Of a stretch of DNA of 64,000 nucleotides, positions 50,101 through 62,105 are shown piece after piece. The notes under the pieces are model-generated. The model was not told the DNA's origin. It did not search any database and saw only the letters and a program-made list of their open reading frames with translations. The first letter of the stretch is position 1, and each line of letters starts with the position of its first letter. The stretch comes from Enoplolaimus lenunculus (lineage: Eukaryota > Nematoda > Enoplea > Enoplida > Thoracostomopsidae): NCBI GenBank assembly GCA_030248215.1, contig JASANG010003834.1, forward strand, positions 1 to 64,000, in the 5' to 3' direction. The translations under genes were made by a program, and so were the position numbers.

Positions 50101-53100
50101 TTACTCACAAATTTGTAGTTCCGATTCCGGCATAAATTTGCTGTTCCGATTCGGATTCCGGCATAAATTTGCTGTTCCGATTCCGATTCCGGCATGATCC
50201 AGTTTCGCTTTGTACCCTGATTTATATATGTGTATATAATATAATATATAAATAAGTGTATGTATATATAAGTGTATGTATGTTTGTATATATGTGTATG
50301 TATGTATATAAGTAAAAAGGTGTGCGCCATGGTGTAAATGTTTTCTTGAACAGTATTGGAAGTAAAAGTGTGATCAAATTTGATTTTAAAAAGCAGCTGT
50401 CATTCCTGTAACCTCCGCAATACGATATACAAAACTAATTCATGCTGGTTTCTCCACCTTTTCCGCTTACCGTCGTGTTGAAAACTTCTAATTAATGATT
50501 TCTTGCACTTTTTACGTGCACCGCCCGAGTGATCAAGGTTTTTAACGTCTGAGTCAATTCCTTTTGTGGCGCTAGAGCTACAGCCGGCAACGATTTCTTC
50601 AGACGACAAGGAGTTGCCAGTAGCGGCGCCAGCGCACTTTGATTTCAATGTAACATTCAATCCCCGGTTGTGTGCATTCATTTTTCGTCCTCGTTCCAAT
50701 TCGCTGCGGGAAGATAGCAAATCAAGCTCTGTGTTCAAATTTTGGAGATCAAACAATGGAGATTCGTTCGACTGCAGCACTGCGTTCACTAAAGATTCGT
50801 TTAAAACCGGAAGCTGTTGGCTTGTAAATTCCTTATTTTTGCTGATTGCACAATCTGCTAAATTGACAACGTCACTGCGGATGGGTGATGTAAAGTTGCC
50901 GCATGATTTCCCGCAATCAGCGTTCAACCATTGTTCAACCTTGCTTCTAACGGAATTTGCATTTTCTTCTTGTTGTGTACTGGAATCGCTACGCAAATCT
51001 GCGTTTTCTTCACAATTACGGTAAGTTTTTGACGTCAAACAAGCTGTCTCATCAGATAAATTGTTCAAGTCATGGTCACTGTGATTGCATTGTAGATAGC
51101 AATCGAGCTGTTGACTGCAACTTGAATTGATACATGGTGTTTGTTCATTGTTCGTTGTGGTATCGTCGAGTATTTCAGTAATTTGAACACCGGAAGAAGA
51201 TTGCGTGTGTTTCTCAGGAAACTGAAAACGAGTGTCTTGTTGAACATCTGAAACCGGTATGCCTGTTGCACCGTTCCAGTTTTTAACTGCTGCAAAAACC
51301 GATGAAGCGCTAACTCTATCTTTGAGTAGATAGCAAATTTTTCCATCTGGGAAGTGTAGCGGAATAAGCAATTCTTTGTCTAGTTCCGTATTTGTCTTAG
51401 ATGTGGAGCCTACGGCTTCTTGTGGCAGCGTTTGTGCCAGCAAAGAACCCTTTGCGACTGTTGCTGCACCAATTTTACATTCACCCGTGTTATTTATGGC
51501 AACATTAGTTAATTCAGACGCAACATAGTCTGTTACCATATGGTCAGATGATGCGTTGTCAGTACTTTTCGGCAGTGTTTCTAGTTGAGTATTTGCTAAG
51601 TAAACTGGTTCACCTTCCAATGGTTTTGCCTGACAATCGACCGCAGCAATAGCCTTACGATGCACATATGTATTATGTTCACGTTGAGCCAGTTCTTGAC
51701 TTTCATCTGAGTTTGCTAACTGTTCGTGTTGATCCCTGCGCAGGTCTTTAGCAGTTTGAAGCTGATAGTTGGGTCCAATGCCACATTCTGCAATAACTGG
51801 TGCGGAGCAAATATTTGATGATTCGGTTCCAACGTTAGCAAGCTGCATGACCGTAAAACCGGTTTCTTGCAAAGGATCCGATTGGGATTTCAACAGTTTT
51901 TTATTACTGTCATAAGAGCATGTCGCTTTTTCAAATTGCGCTCGAGTTGTGCACAAGTTAGATGCGGTATTGTCAGTCAGTGCAGTCGACGTTTCACCGC
52001 GGCGAACAGCTGCGACCTTCAAGGATCCAGGTTGCCGTTGGTTTATTGTTACTGTGACTATTTTGGCAGCTTTGGGGTCAGCAGTTGAAATAACGTTATT
52101 AGGGCGACATACTGTCTGTCTCACGTTTTGCTGTTTTTCCTGCGTTCGCACAGACCGTAAATTAGCGCCTGTCTCTTCAACATCGCCTATATTAACATCG
52201 TCGGCATTTTCTGAAAGGCGAAGAAATTTCAACACAAATAAACAAAATTCAATTTCTATTGAAACTCTTGCGCAAATTAAGTTTGTAAGCGACGCTATCA
52301 AAAATAGTTGCGAAATTGTATTCAAAGTGCGCGGAAGCTACGCTACAGATGAGTTAGAAACCTCGCGAACAAAGCATCCGAGATGTCAGCAAATTGTTTC
52401 ATTAAATGTTTTTAATTTCAACTCAGAACTAGGTTTGGCGGGTTTTAGGGTTGTCAGTGATACAGACATTATTCTAAGATATCGATTGCGTGTTTGAATT
52501 ACTGTAGTGACCCGAATAAGAGAGGGAACTGATAGTTATTTGGCCTCTCCAGAGGGTACCCCTGTTATTCGGTTACAGACTGTTATTTATTTTTAACACC
52601 TCCGCCACCCTTCGTTACTGATATATCCCGTACTGCAATTATCCGTTGAATTAAACGTTTATTTGTGTTGTGTCAATAGCTTGAGTGATAATGCAAGACT
52701 ATACTTAGGAATGTACTTTCAAAGCTAAGTACGCTTTAAAGTTTCAAAGGCAACTTTATTTGGTCCTGGAGTCATTTATACGCTACAATTAGAGATAATT
52801 GACATTTATGGACTCTAATTACGGTTTATGTACTCTATTCGCTTACGGACTCTTATTAGCGATATGGACTCCTATTGATTGGGACTCAAGATGAGACCGC
52901 CCCTCTTATTACACCTCTTTCTTATTTGGGTCACGACAGTATTGCCCTTAAAACGTTCAAAGCTATGCAATAAATGAACATTTTGTAACTGAACTAGACT
53001 CGAAGCGGACCAGGTCGCAGCATAAGCAGACGAGACCGTTGAGTATTTCCTCATCGGTTTAGTTCAGTCTACCGTATATACTCTTCTCAAAGTGTGTTAC

Positions 53101-56100
53101 AGAGGTGAAAAACGGTATTCAAATTCGCAAATCAACAAATTTTGGCGGCACCGGAACTGCAGCAGAGGTGAAACAAAGTCACTTTATGAAAATTATAATT
53201 TTTCAAACTTCGGTTGTCAAAAATTTGATTTTAATCATTTTTTAAGAATTCTCGGCAATTAAAGGTTGCAAAAGAGTGCAAAAGTAGCAAATAATCTCTA
53301 TGAAAGGCATAACTTACAAAATTCTAACGAAACCACCGTCGGAGGTTGATTTTTTGTCGGAGACGGAGGCAACTTTCAGTTGTACCCTAGCACAAAGCTT
53401 ACTTAAAACATCATTTGCTTCTTTTTGTTTCGCTAACGTGGATTTTGAATTGATGAATTTTTGTCTACGTTGAAGCTAAAATATGAGTAGAATTGATATA
53501 TTGTTACTTTGTGACTGGTATCGTAGACGAAATTAAAATACAAATATCTTTTATGCGCTCGCTAGTTTGCCAGAAACTGAGTGAACTATAAAGCCAACTT
53601 TAAAGCTACTGTTACATCATTTTTGACCAACTTACACATCACACTCACATAGCGGGCAAAATGTGATTTGCGAAAAACTATGTATTTTTGCGTATATTTA
53701 ATATTTTGTTCTGTACCTCAGATTGCAATTCTTGATTCTTAATCTCCGCTCGCTTCTTTTTCTGAAACACGAGTAGGCAATGCAAACAAACGAGCGCCAA
53801 TGATTCACACGTGGGCTGGGCGCCGTAGATCTTGTTCATGTATAGAACAGGGCCGGAACAGTAGTATAAGTATATTCCTAAGCTTAAACCTAAGCCTAAG
53901 CCTAAGCGTATGGATGAGCCTATTCCTAAGCCTTAGCCTAAGCAAAAAATTAGTAAAAGGCTTAAATTGACTCTATTATAGTCCATCCGGAAAACGATCC
54001 GGCACTGTTCTATACATGGGCCGTATATGTTATTGCATTTTTCATTAATATAATAACCCGATGTACAACAGTAAATGAGTTCCGCGTACTGTTGGGTATA
54101 GCAGTTTTCGGTTGGAGGCTCTATTATTGGATATGGCAGTTTTCGAGTAGTGGGTCCGTTATTAGGCATCCAAGGAAATAGGCCTGTGCCAATTAATCGG
54201 CAACGGCAATAATTAGCACTTTTCGCGAGCATCGGCGTTGGCATTGCAACAAATTGCCGATGGCATCGGTAGTTTTTGCACTGATAGCACTCAGTTCGAT
54301 TCAAAACACATTCAAATCACTATTTGTGCTCATATGGTGAGCTCTTTACAAAAGACTGGGCCCTCCGTTTAATGGTGGGTGTGTGGAAAAGACGGTTATG
54401 ACGCCACTTTGTGCAAGAAAATAGGTATAATCGGAGCTGCACGTTACCGGCAGGTCGGCGGGAAAACGGGCCGAGTACAAAAATGTTGATGCGAGCATAC
54501 CCATGGGTAAAGAATATCAGAGTGCGGGTAAAAATTTGTTAATCTTTACCCATCTAAAATTTTCAGTTTTACCGGTGATAGGTGTAATGTGCAATATTAC
54601 CTGGTGCTATATTTTTAACTTAATGGTTTGTTTTGAAAGTTACAAATAAGTGTTTTGTACCGTAAATCGTGCGAGTGACGTCAATGCACTGTAAAATTAC
54701 ACAATTGTATTGAACTCAGAAAAAAATAAGGACGGGTAAAGGCATGTACGGTAAAGGCATCTTTGCGCTGGCAAAAGCTCGTGTTGTGCAATTACCACTT
54801 TTTCTACTGACCGGACGGCCGGTGGCCAACGGGCGTTTGACTGGCGGGGCGTCGACCAACGGGTGTTTGGACGGCCAGCGGACGTTTGACATTGGCCGGC
54901 GGCCGGTCAGAATACCAATTTGAAACATTATCAAGCATTTTTATAATGGCATATATCGTTACGTCTCTAGAAGCTATAAATGCATATAACTGTGATTTGG
55001 CGCTCTTAGTGAAGGCCTCTATCGTGCTTAAAGTCCCTTGAAATTGCAGAGGTTCAGAGGGCAGTGCCCGAGTAAATTTATAAACAAGGCCGTAGCCAGG
55101 CGGGGTTGCAGGTGTCAACTCGACCCGTTTGGGCTTATAAATTCACAATGTTTTAGGTTTTTCTGTTACAAGCAATTACTGGCCGTCCAAGCGGAAGACC
55201 GCCCAGGCAGGTAACTTAAAGGAATTTTGCACGGGTAAACCAGCGAGTGGAATAAATAAAATTTCTGCGAATAGAGGGCAGCCCGGGTAAAAACCTTTAC
55301 ACACTTACACCTCTATTTGTAATAATTTACAATCTTCGGTAATTTCTAGCGTTGGAGGGATATATCGGCATACAATTGCTGTGCAATTACCACTATTTAC
55401 AAATTTGAAATATTACCGTATTGATACCAAAATATCGGTACCGGAATACGGTCTTCTACAGTATTTACCTTGAACATCTATAAAAAATTCAAGTTGAATA
55501 ATTAAAACATAACTTACCTTTCGCTCCGCATCTTTTTTTCGGCGTTCTTCATATTTATGTACAGATTGCATGCACGACGTTGCACGGTTCAAATCTACAA
55601 AGGCATTTTCTACTTCTAGATTGCGTTCTGTAGCATGTTGCCAGTAGAAATCTCCGAATACTCCAACCACGTTGCTCAGCGACTGAATTTCTGCTGACAT
55701 CGATCTAACGGCCTCATCCCTAGACGACGCAAGTTTATAGCTGAAATCCAGTAAAAATTAAATTATCGTGCTTGCAACTTTAGAGCACATAACAGTGTTT
55801 AACAATTACTTCGCATACGCACAATGCAAAATCTCAAGAAGGCGTTAAATCCCATTCGGGCTCGAACGTCAAGTTCATATAGCGGAGTAGTAACGGTAAA
55901 CGCATGCAAATCGTGAGGCTGCGGTCCAAATCCTCGCTTGAAAATAGCTAGTATATATACGCAATAGTGAATATTCATAAAGCAGGGATGTTCGGTCTCG
56001 ATCCCGGCAAGTCTCCGTATTGTCTGATCTCGGTCTCGGGTCTCAGTTTTTGGCCGAGACCGCACATCCCTGGAGAATAAGTTTAAATCGAAAAATAAAA

Positions 56101-59100
56101 TTATCTTTCGAGATTAAACGTTGTTTAGTTCATACAGACTTCACTCTAACTTAAATTGACACTTTTGGTACCAAAGTTATCTTCAGTTTAATCCAAATAC
56201 TTTAAATAAAAAAGCTAAACTATAAACTTACTCTTCTTCCTGGATAATTCGTGTAATTACTTCTTCAACTTTTCGCCGTATCGCCAACCCCTTGTATGCG
56301 TCAAATATTAATTTTTTCCCCAAAACGATGTTAACCCTATGTCCGTTTCTTCTTAGGTTACGCTGGAAATCTCTTTTGTCGAAACGAACAAGAGGCGCCA
56401 TGGCTATAAAACGGCCATGGGGATCTGGGAAATTATCGTATGCGGACTGATGCAACTTGAATTTTTCAGGTAGATAAGGACGTAAATGGTGTGAAATAAG
56501 TGTTTCTGGGTCCATTTCCCCGCTATCTATATTCTGTAGCTCTTCGATCAGGTCATCTATCGACTTTACATCTTCGAAATAATCCTCTTCTATGAAATCC
56601 TGACGAAACAAGAAATCGGTGCTATAGGTAAAACGGTATTTAACGGATGAATTTGAAAAAGTTATCGACGAGTGCATAAATAGCTTTCGCTGATTTTTCT
56701 TTTCCAAAATATACCAAAAATTACTTGGTAAATGTTTGCTTATACATTTTACATCTAATTTAGGCAATGTTCAAATTCTGAAATTACAGTTTATCAATGT
56801 TTACAATCGCTCATGGCTTATCGACCGCCGTTTTAATCTCGGGAGAAACTCGTTTAGCATGTTCCGATACCAGATTTTTGCCGTTGCCGATACCGATTCT
56901 TATTTTCAAATTTTGCTGATGCCGATTCTATATTAATACATTATGTATAAAAACCGTTAAATATCATTACAAACGCGAAGACTTAATCCCTAACAACCAT
57001 ACTAGTTTATAAGTTTATAAAACAGTTTATTCCAATTAATTTTATCAAATGTAAACGCAAGAAGCATCACAGATTTCTTATCAAACGTACTGATATACGC
57101 CAGCAAGTGAAATTTATAGCATTTCAACTCAATCCTAAGATGGTAAAGTATCGACAAAAGTATGTTCTTTTTGCACTGCCGATTCCGATGCTCACTTAAA
57201 GTGCAATATAATACTGATACCAATACTAATGCCAATTAATCAGCACGTCCTTAAACTCATTATCTGTATTTCGTTCGAGAGTTCTGTTTTTTGTTTTGAA
57301 CGTCTGATAGCACCCTGCTATCTATCGCTGCTACGAACTACTGCATACTAGTAACACTAGTACTACTATTACTACTACTGTTACTACTACTACTTCTACT
57401 ACTACTACTACACAACCACTGCCTTTTGCAAACCTTGATGTATTTTTTCTTTCTAGCTTCACCATGTTTTTTCTGTTTGGACGACTCACAAGTTCTTTTT
57501 TGCACCTCAGGTAACTGCGGTTTTTTGAACATTTCAGTTGCTTTTTCGACACGCGCTGCTCTATTTGCGTGCGACATCGCAGGTTTCGCACGGTTGTCAG
57601 TGATGTGTGCCTTGATCGGTCTTGTATCAGGACGCTGGTGCAAAATATTTGCCTCGGCAGCGTGCTGGAATGTTTGTCTTTCATTCTGTCGGTTATGTTC
57701 ATTCCACTTCAGCGGCGTAATATCTGCTCTGTTTTCAATTGTCTTTCCCGAATGCGCCCTTTTATCTTGATGTCGCTTCAACGGAGTCAAATCTGCACTG
57801 CTACTTCTTTTTCGTGCACAAGCTTCGGCAATCAAATTGTAAAATCCTGCAATTACGGCATAACAAAAAATTTAAACGGATAGTACAAATATTGGAAACG
57901 GATAGGGGCCAGAACCACAAACGGGACACTATCATTCTCTTGAAATAAAAAAGCGAATGGTCTGTTAGTTTTTAGGCAACAACACAGTTGTTAAAGTATG
58001 CAAATGCAAGATGTGTTTGGAATTGATTTCTTGACTTTATTCCAAATGTAGCATGCTCTTGCGCACCTACATTCAATTACCGATTGACTACTTAGCGTTT
58101 TTCTGCATTGGTCTGAAGATCTTGTCAATAGAATACGTTATATATAGCGTCCGCTTACTTTGTCCCGCTTTTCCAGTTTTCGGAGTACTGCTGATAAATG
58201 AGTCTTCATCGATACTTCCCTTTTGTTGCTAAATTAACCTACTCATTTAAACACCCACCAGAAACCTGGACGCCCAATATGGGCCACAATTTCTATCCTA
58301 GCTTAACACTAAGGCGCACTACAACACCATAGAGAAGCGACTGATCGGGAAACGAATACAATTTCAATTGACCTGTCTTTTTAATGCACCGTATATCTAC
58401 TATAAAAATTATATGTATTGTACATTGCGCAGTTTAAAAGAACAAATACTGAGTTGAAATGATTCAAAACAACTGGTCATTAAAGTTCTAGCCGAGCTGC
58501 TACAAAACTACAATTTGTTCGACCCATATTACTTTATGGGGCGTGCAGGTTTCTGGTGGGTCTATAAAAGAATAGGTTTCTATTCTAGATTATTTTTTGC
58601 TTAGGCTAAGGCTTGGGCTTAGGATTAGGAACACATTTTTGCAACGCTAAGGCATATGTTTAGGCTTAGGAATACGCTAAATCCACTGTTACGCCCCTTA
58701 AAGTAACATTGGCCATTTGCTCCATATTGGCTCGGTAGCAGAGACATTACTTCACTATCATTTTTGCTTATTTCGAGATTTTATTAACGTTTTTTTAAAT
58801 CTCGCTACAGTCAGAATTAAATAGATATATTTATCAATTCAGAGTAAAAGCAAACAACAAATAGCCGTTTCTAAGAACATAAAAATAAACAAACAGACGC
58901 GCTGCTTACGCATTGAATATCGTCACTACAAATGCTTTGCTGCTCCAAGGCACTTTGTGTAGGTACCTGTTCTGAAACGCATAACATTAATCAAGCTGCG
59001 TACCTATTGCATTACGCGAACATGCATTATTACAATAAAATCTCCTGCGAGACAGCTATACATTTTGCAACTGAATCGTACGTGTGACACGAATTAACTG

Positions 59101-59547
59101 TTCATATGAAGGTTCTCGCGTTAATTTCAAAGTCTATGGTTTTACTACAACTACATTATTCCTGGTTTATCCTTACCGTGACTGTTCCCTTGTTTGTTGG
59201 ACTGAGACGCAAGGCTCCGCCGCGACAACGTTAGTATACTTCGATTCAAATCAGGATGACGTTCACACTGAAATTGGACTTTAGTTGAAAACGTGTTAAC
59301 AGCAATAAGAGTAACAGGCCTGTGGATAGATGCAATAGCTACCAGCTGGTTTATTTCGCCGCAACAATTGTAAAACATATTTTATGCCTACAACCTACTA
59401 ACAACTAGTTTATGGGTTTCTACATAGTTGCTTATTACCGTATAAAGAGTATTATAACACATTCTGTTGAACACACCTTCCAATTATCGCCTTCATTGTT
59501 CTCGTGTTTAGACGAGTGATGTGGTCGTGATTTATAACGCTGCGGTC
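47119..59547 (-). CDS. KMT5A/PR-Set7-like SET-domain methyltransferase with long N-terminus (at least 9 exons, 5' end open)
   Basis: Exons in order: 59547-59477, 59267-59177, 57846-57434, 56599-56232, 55740-55518, 53761-53717, 53475-53403, 52210-50471, 47717-47119; all eight junction phases agree, about 1,206 residues visible. The last exon carries the SET domain: IGFGVYAK (GxG site), EYCVDAENQVNRMARYINHS, YYDYADYR and a closing FKWLTK, the C-terminal layout of KMT5A, which mono-methylates histone H4 Lys20 in the nucleus. The 580-residue exon before it is Ser/Thr/Gln-rich and disordered with a basic end. Earlier exons give a basic segment (DLTPLKRHQDK) and a coiled coil (KYEERRKKDAERK, LQRRQKFINSK). 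Known KMT5A proteins are far shorter, so the upstream exons could belong to a second gene; only the last two exons are firm. The ATG exon was not found. Confidence 0.72.
48390..48990. repeat. About 83 bp tandem repeat inside a dispersed element
   Basis: After GGGGCTTCCAGTTTTCCAC the phrase CCTAGATGTTTACCCTGGGA...GGTTTTGGTTGGAAAACGGG repeats, with CCTAG starts at 48509, 48592, 48675, 48757, 48880 and 48963. A reversed relative without the expansion is at 44350-44670. It is in the last intron of the SET gene. Confidence 0.85.
49881..50219. mobile_element. hAT-like short element with CCGATTCC words
   Basis: CAGGGTGCAATCGGAACTCC opens it and TTTGTACCCTG closes it. CCGATTCCGGCATAAATTTG occurs in tandem near 50110-50200. 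It is in the last intron of the SET gene, next to a TATG/TATA microsatellite at 50220-50320. Confidence 0.65.
52500..52941 (+). mobile_element. M1 MITE, reference copy
   Basis: TA, CTGTAGTGACCCGAATAAGA, about 395 bp, TCTTATTTGGGTCACGACAG, TA: 20+ bp inverted repeats and a TA target duplication, typical of a Tc1/mariner-mobilised MITE. No coding potential. It lies 290 bp upstream of the long disordered exon of the SET gene, in an intron. Confidence 0.92.
53836..54022. mobile_element. M2 MITE, reference copy
   Basis: TCATGTATAGAACAGGGCCG on the left and CACTGTTCTATACATGGGCC on the right are inverted matches over about 25 bp. Inside are CCTAAGCC hexamers, then AGCAAAAAATTAGTAAAAGG. It abuts the Cys-rich open stretch at 54023-54304. 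Confidence 0.9.
54023..54304 (-). CDS. Possible Ly6/three-finger exon, cut by a MITE
   Basis: The minus strand reads ECYQCKNYRCHRQF, NYCRCRLIG, then PTENCYTQQYAELIYCCTSG and INEKCNN. The CC...CN ending and about ten Cys fit a three-finger (Ly6 or TGF-beta receptor ectodomain-like) module. There is no ATG or clear acceptor, and the frame runs straight into the M2 copy at 53836-54022, where it stops. It sits on the same strand inside an intron of the SET gene chain. It may be an exon of a nested gene or a relic. Confidence 0.4.
54785..54915. repeat. GC-rich degenerate minisatellite
   Basis: CGGGCGTTTGACTGG, CAACGGGTGTTTGGACGGCC and CGGACGTTTGACATTGGCC repeat with a period near 26 bp. It stands out by GC content in an AT-rich intron. 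Confidence 0.6.
55795..55990. mobile_element. S2 SINE-like copy, decayed
   Basis: Shares GTGTTTAACAATT, CGGGCTCGAACGTCAAG and GAATATTCAT with the copies at 36585-36840 and 40525-40770. Confidence 0.4.
55983..56072. mobile_element. Short hAT-like element with GGTCTCGG words
   Basis: CAGGGATGTTCGGTCTCGAT to GAGACCGCACATCCCTG, only 90 bp. Same ends and inner words as the 629 bp element at 63283-63911, so it is an internally deleted form. Confidence 0.75.
57340..57425. repeat. Imperfect TAC/TAG trinucleotide tract
   Basis: CTACTACTACTACTACACA-type sequence just past the donor of the 57846-57434 exon. An unspliced reading would give a Ser run, but the GTTTGC donor removes it. Confidence 0.6.
58521..58714 (+). 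mobile_element. M3 MITE with TTAGGC words
   Basis: GACCCATATTACTTTATGGG on the left and CCCCTTAAAGTAACATTGGC on the right, with GCTTAGG-type hexamers between. It lies in an intron of the SET gene chain. Confidence 0.8.
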
Positions 59548-60048
59548 CTGGATTGAAAACAATAAAAGTCTAAGAATTTCACACGCTTATTTGGGACTTA
59601 TTTAATCGACACTAGCAGGAATCAAGGTTGGTAGCTGACAGTAGGTGAATAAGGTTTTGATGGCACTGGGGTCCACAAACACAACTTAGCAGTCTGCGAT
59701 CAGCACATGTATTTCATTGTGAATCCGATGCTATACAATAACAACATATTCTCAGTTAGAACTACACATGTTTGTTGGTTTAACCCGCTAATAACTTCAA
59801 GACTTGCCATCAGAGTATGTTGAATCGTCGTCCGAAAACTCATATGTATCCATTCTTTATGAAACACACATTAACGTCACTAATATACACAATATACAAT
59901 TTGTACACGTATGCACAGACGCAAAAAGTCCTAAAGCACATCGGTACATTTGTATACACTGTATTCTCGCAACAAGGTCGTCCGTTGACCGCCCATCCTA
60001 TTTTCGACTGGATAGCGTGCTCATAACGCGGCAATTTGTCATTGCGCT

Positions 60049-60185
60049 CACGGCGTAGCGCCCATGTCAGTCAAGGTAGGATGCGGGACATCAGACCATT
60101 TAACTAAGTAGCTGGAAAAGCGGGCTAGAGCGGGGATCGAACTCTCAGCCTATGGATCCTTAAGCGAGCACTCTACCACTGCTCG
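60049..60185 (-). mobile_element. tRNA-derived SINE (family S1)
   Basis: On the minus strand a tRNA-like head runs from GCGGGCTGCGTCGAGCAGTG, with box A and a box B in GAGAGTTCGATCCCCGC, to AGCCCGC, which pairs with GCGGGCT. The T-stem does not pair, so it is not a working tRNA gene. A shared tail (TTTTCCAG..TTAGTTAAA..GTCCCG..CTTGACTGACATGGG) follows, as in the copy at 63071-63215. Confidence 0.75.
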
Positions 60186-60429
60186 ACGCAGCCCGCCTGT
60201 CCAACTGCATTGTTAAAAGGTCTGATGTACCGCATCCTTCCTAGACTGGCATATCACAAACCTACATATGCGCTACTTTTTGACCTACCAAAACCGTTAA
60301 GATAGTATGAAATCGAAGTTTTCTTTTCTAAAACTTCTCATATATTTTCCAGCGATACAAAGTGCGACACGACTTTGTCCGATTCTGGATTCTTACTGTG
60401 TCCGTACATAGTTTCCGCCAAACTGTGTT

Positions 60430-60768
60430 AGCGTCTTCGACTAGCTATGTCAATTCAAATGGATGATTTTATATTATCTCAATAACTATTGCGGACATTG
60501 GAGCAATATCAGCAAACTGTCGGACATTTTTTGTGCAGTGCAAACCAGTAGTAACGTGTGACCGACATAAAGTTGAGTAAAAAAACTTTAAAGCGTACTT
60601 AAGTTTTGAAAGTACATTCCTAAGAATAACGTTGCATTATCGCTCAAGCTATTGAAAAAAGACTAATAAACCTTTAATTCAACGGATAATTGCACTACCG
60701 GATATATATCAGTAACAAAGGGTTGCGGAGCGTGGAATAAAAAATAACAGTCCGTAACCGAATAACAG
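60430..60768 (-). mobile_element. M1-derived composite element
   Basis: 60566-60768 is reversed M1 body, cut off at AACAGGG. 60530-60565 (GCAAACCAGTAGTAACGTGT) matches in reverse complement the sequence that follows the M1 body at 37396-37435. Two copies with the same junction point to a longer related element. Confidence 0.65.
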
Positions 60769-60806
60769 GGCTGCTTCATGAACTGCTTGGTATAAAGCAC
60801 CGAGCC

Positions 60807-60949
60807 GGACACAAAATAAATTGTCTTGAAATTTCGAGATAAGAAACAAAAGAAAGATTTAAGACATACATATCTGGAGTCCGTATTAAGACATAAATGT
60901 CTTAAATTCCAGACATTTCTTGAATATAAGACAATTTATTTTGTGTGTA
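60807..60949. mobile_element. AT-rich palindromic MITE (family M6)
   Basis: ACACAAAATAAATTGTCTTG on the left, AAGACAATTTATTTTGTGTG on the right, with further inverted AAGACAT words inside. It adjoins the broken end of the M1-derived copy. Confidence 0.8.
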
Positions 60950-62105
60950 GTTTGAAACCACCCGTATTTTTCCCAGCTATTTAGTTAAAAGTTCGGAAGT
61001 CCCGGTTTCTACCTAGAGGACACTGCACACGTACTTTTATACCTTGACGGTATATCTTTGTCAAGTTGCTAGCCGTTGTTACAAACATTTTAAAACGTTC
61101 TGCACACACAAGTACAGTTATAAGTCGCTATACTAGCAGTTTGGAGAAAACAAAACACAAAACGTAAAAGCTTTCGTTTAAATTAATATATTCACCTTTG
61201 AAAAACATTGATTGTTCTGCAACAAGAAGTAAAACCCTTATCATTGATTTCAACTAAACGTGATTCAAGTTTTCTTATTTAAAAGCTTTTCAAGGAAAAT
61301 CGAGGAAATTTTCAACACCAGTATATGTTTTCTAAGCACAAAAATTTGCAATGAGTTCGCCCCTGGCTCGTGCTGTCTGTAATTGTAAACGGAGACTCTC
61401 AAGGCAGGCGCGTGTGTCATCATGGCTGGTCATGTACTGTAGACATTTTGTACGGATTCTACGTTTTTCCAATACAAGATAGATCTCTTTGTACACTGTG
61501 CTCGCATTTTACGTTTAACTTGTTAGTTTATGTCTAAGCCGTAATAGCTAACGCTAAGTGCGGGGGAACTGTGCAGCATCCTATGTAATTTTTTGACACT
61601 GTGAACGAAAATGGCGACTCTTGTTTAATTTTTAGAGCTGTAGCATTTTCTGGTGGGACTGCAAAAGAGTAAGCTTAGATTTTTGATTAATATAGTCTTA
61701 GGTTTACACTTTTTAGGAATTAAGCTAGGCTTTTGGCTTCACAATAAACTTATACTCATAATCTGCAATGAAAAAACACAGATTCTTTTGCAAAGAATCT
61801 TGTGCGTAAATGCATACCTCTTGCATCAAGGGTGTTTTATTATTGCAGAAATTGATCTGAGCACCCCGAGCGTCACCACGGAGGAGGAACTTTGGGTAGC
61901 CGAGCCCTCCATATTTGGCTGGTGCCTCTCCAAAATTAACGCGGTCTAGTAGCAATTGTAGGGATCGTTATAATAATTCGGTGCTCGCCAAACATAATTT
62001 TCTGTGGACGCCCCTGCCGGACACAAATCCCAAACGTGAAAACCGTGTCAGAAAATATTTTTATGAATAAAAACTTTCAGTTGAGCTATTGACATAAAAA
62101 ATGAA

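Noticed and set aside
54804-55118. Exon with LQFQGT motif shared with 34801-35115
   Set aside because: The shared phrase CTTGAAATTGCA plus flanks looks like a repeat; splice phases gave no consistent model.
60106-60190. Functional tRNA gene on the minus strand
   Set aside because: The acceptor arms pair but the T-stem does not, and a shared SINE tail follows.
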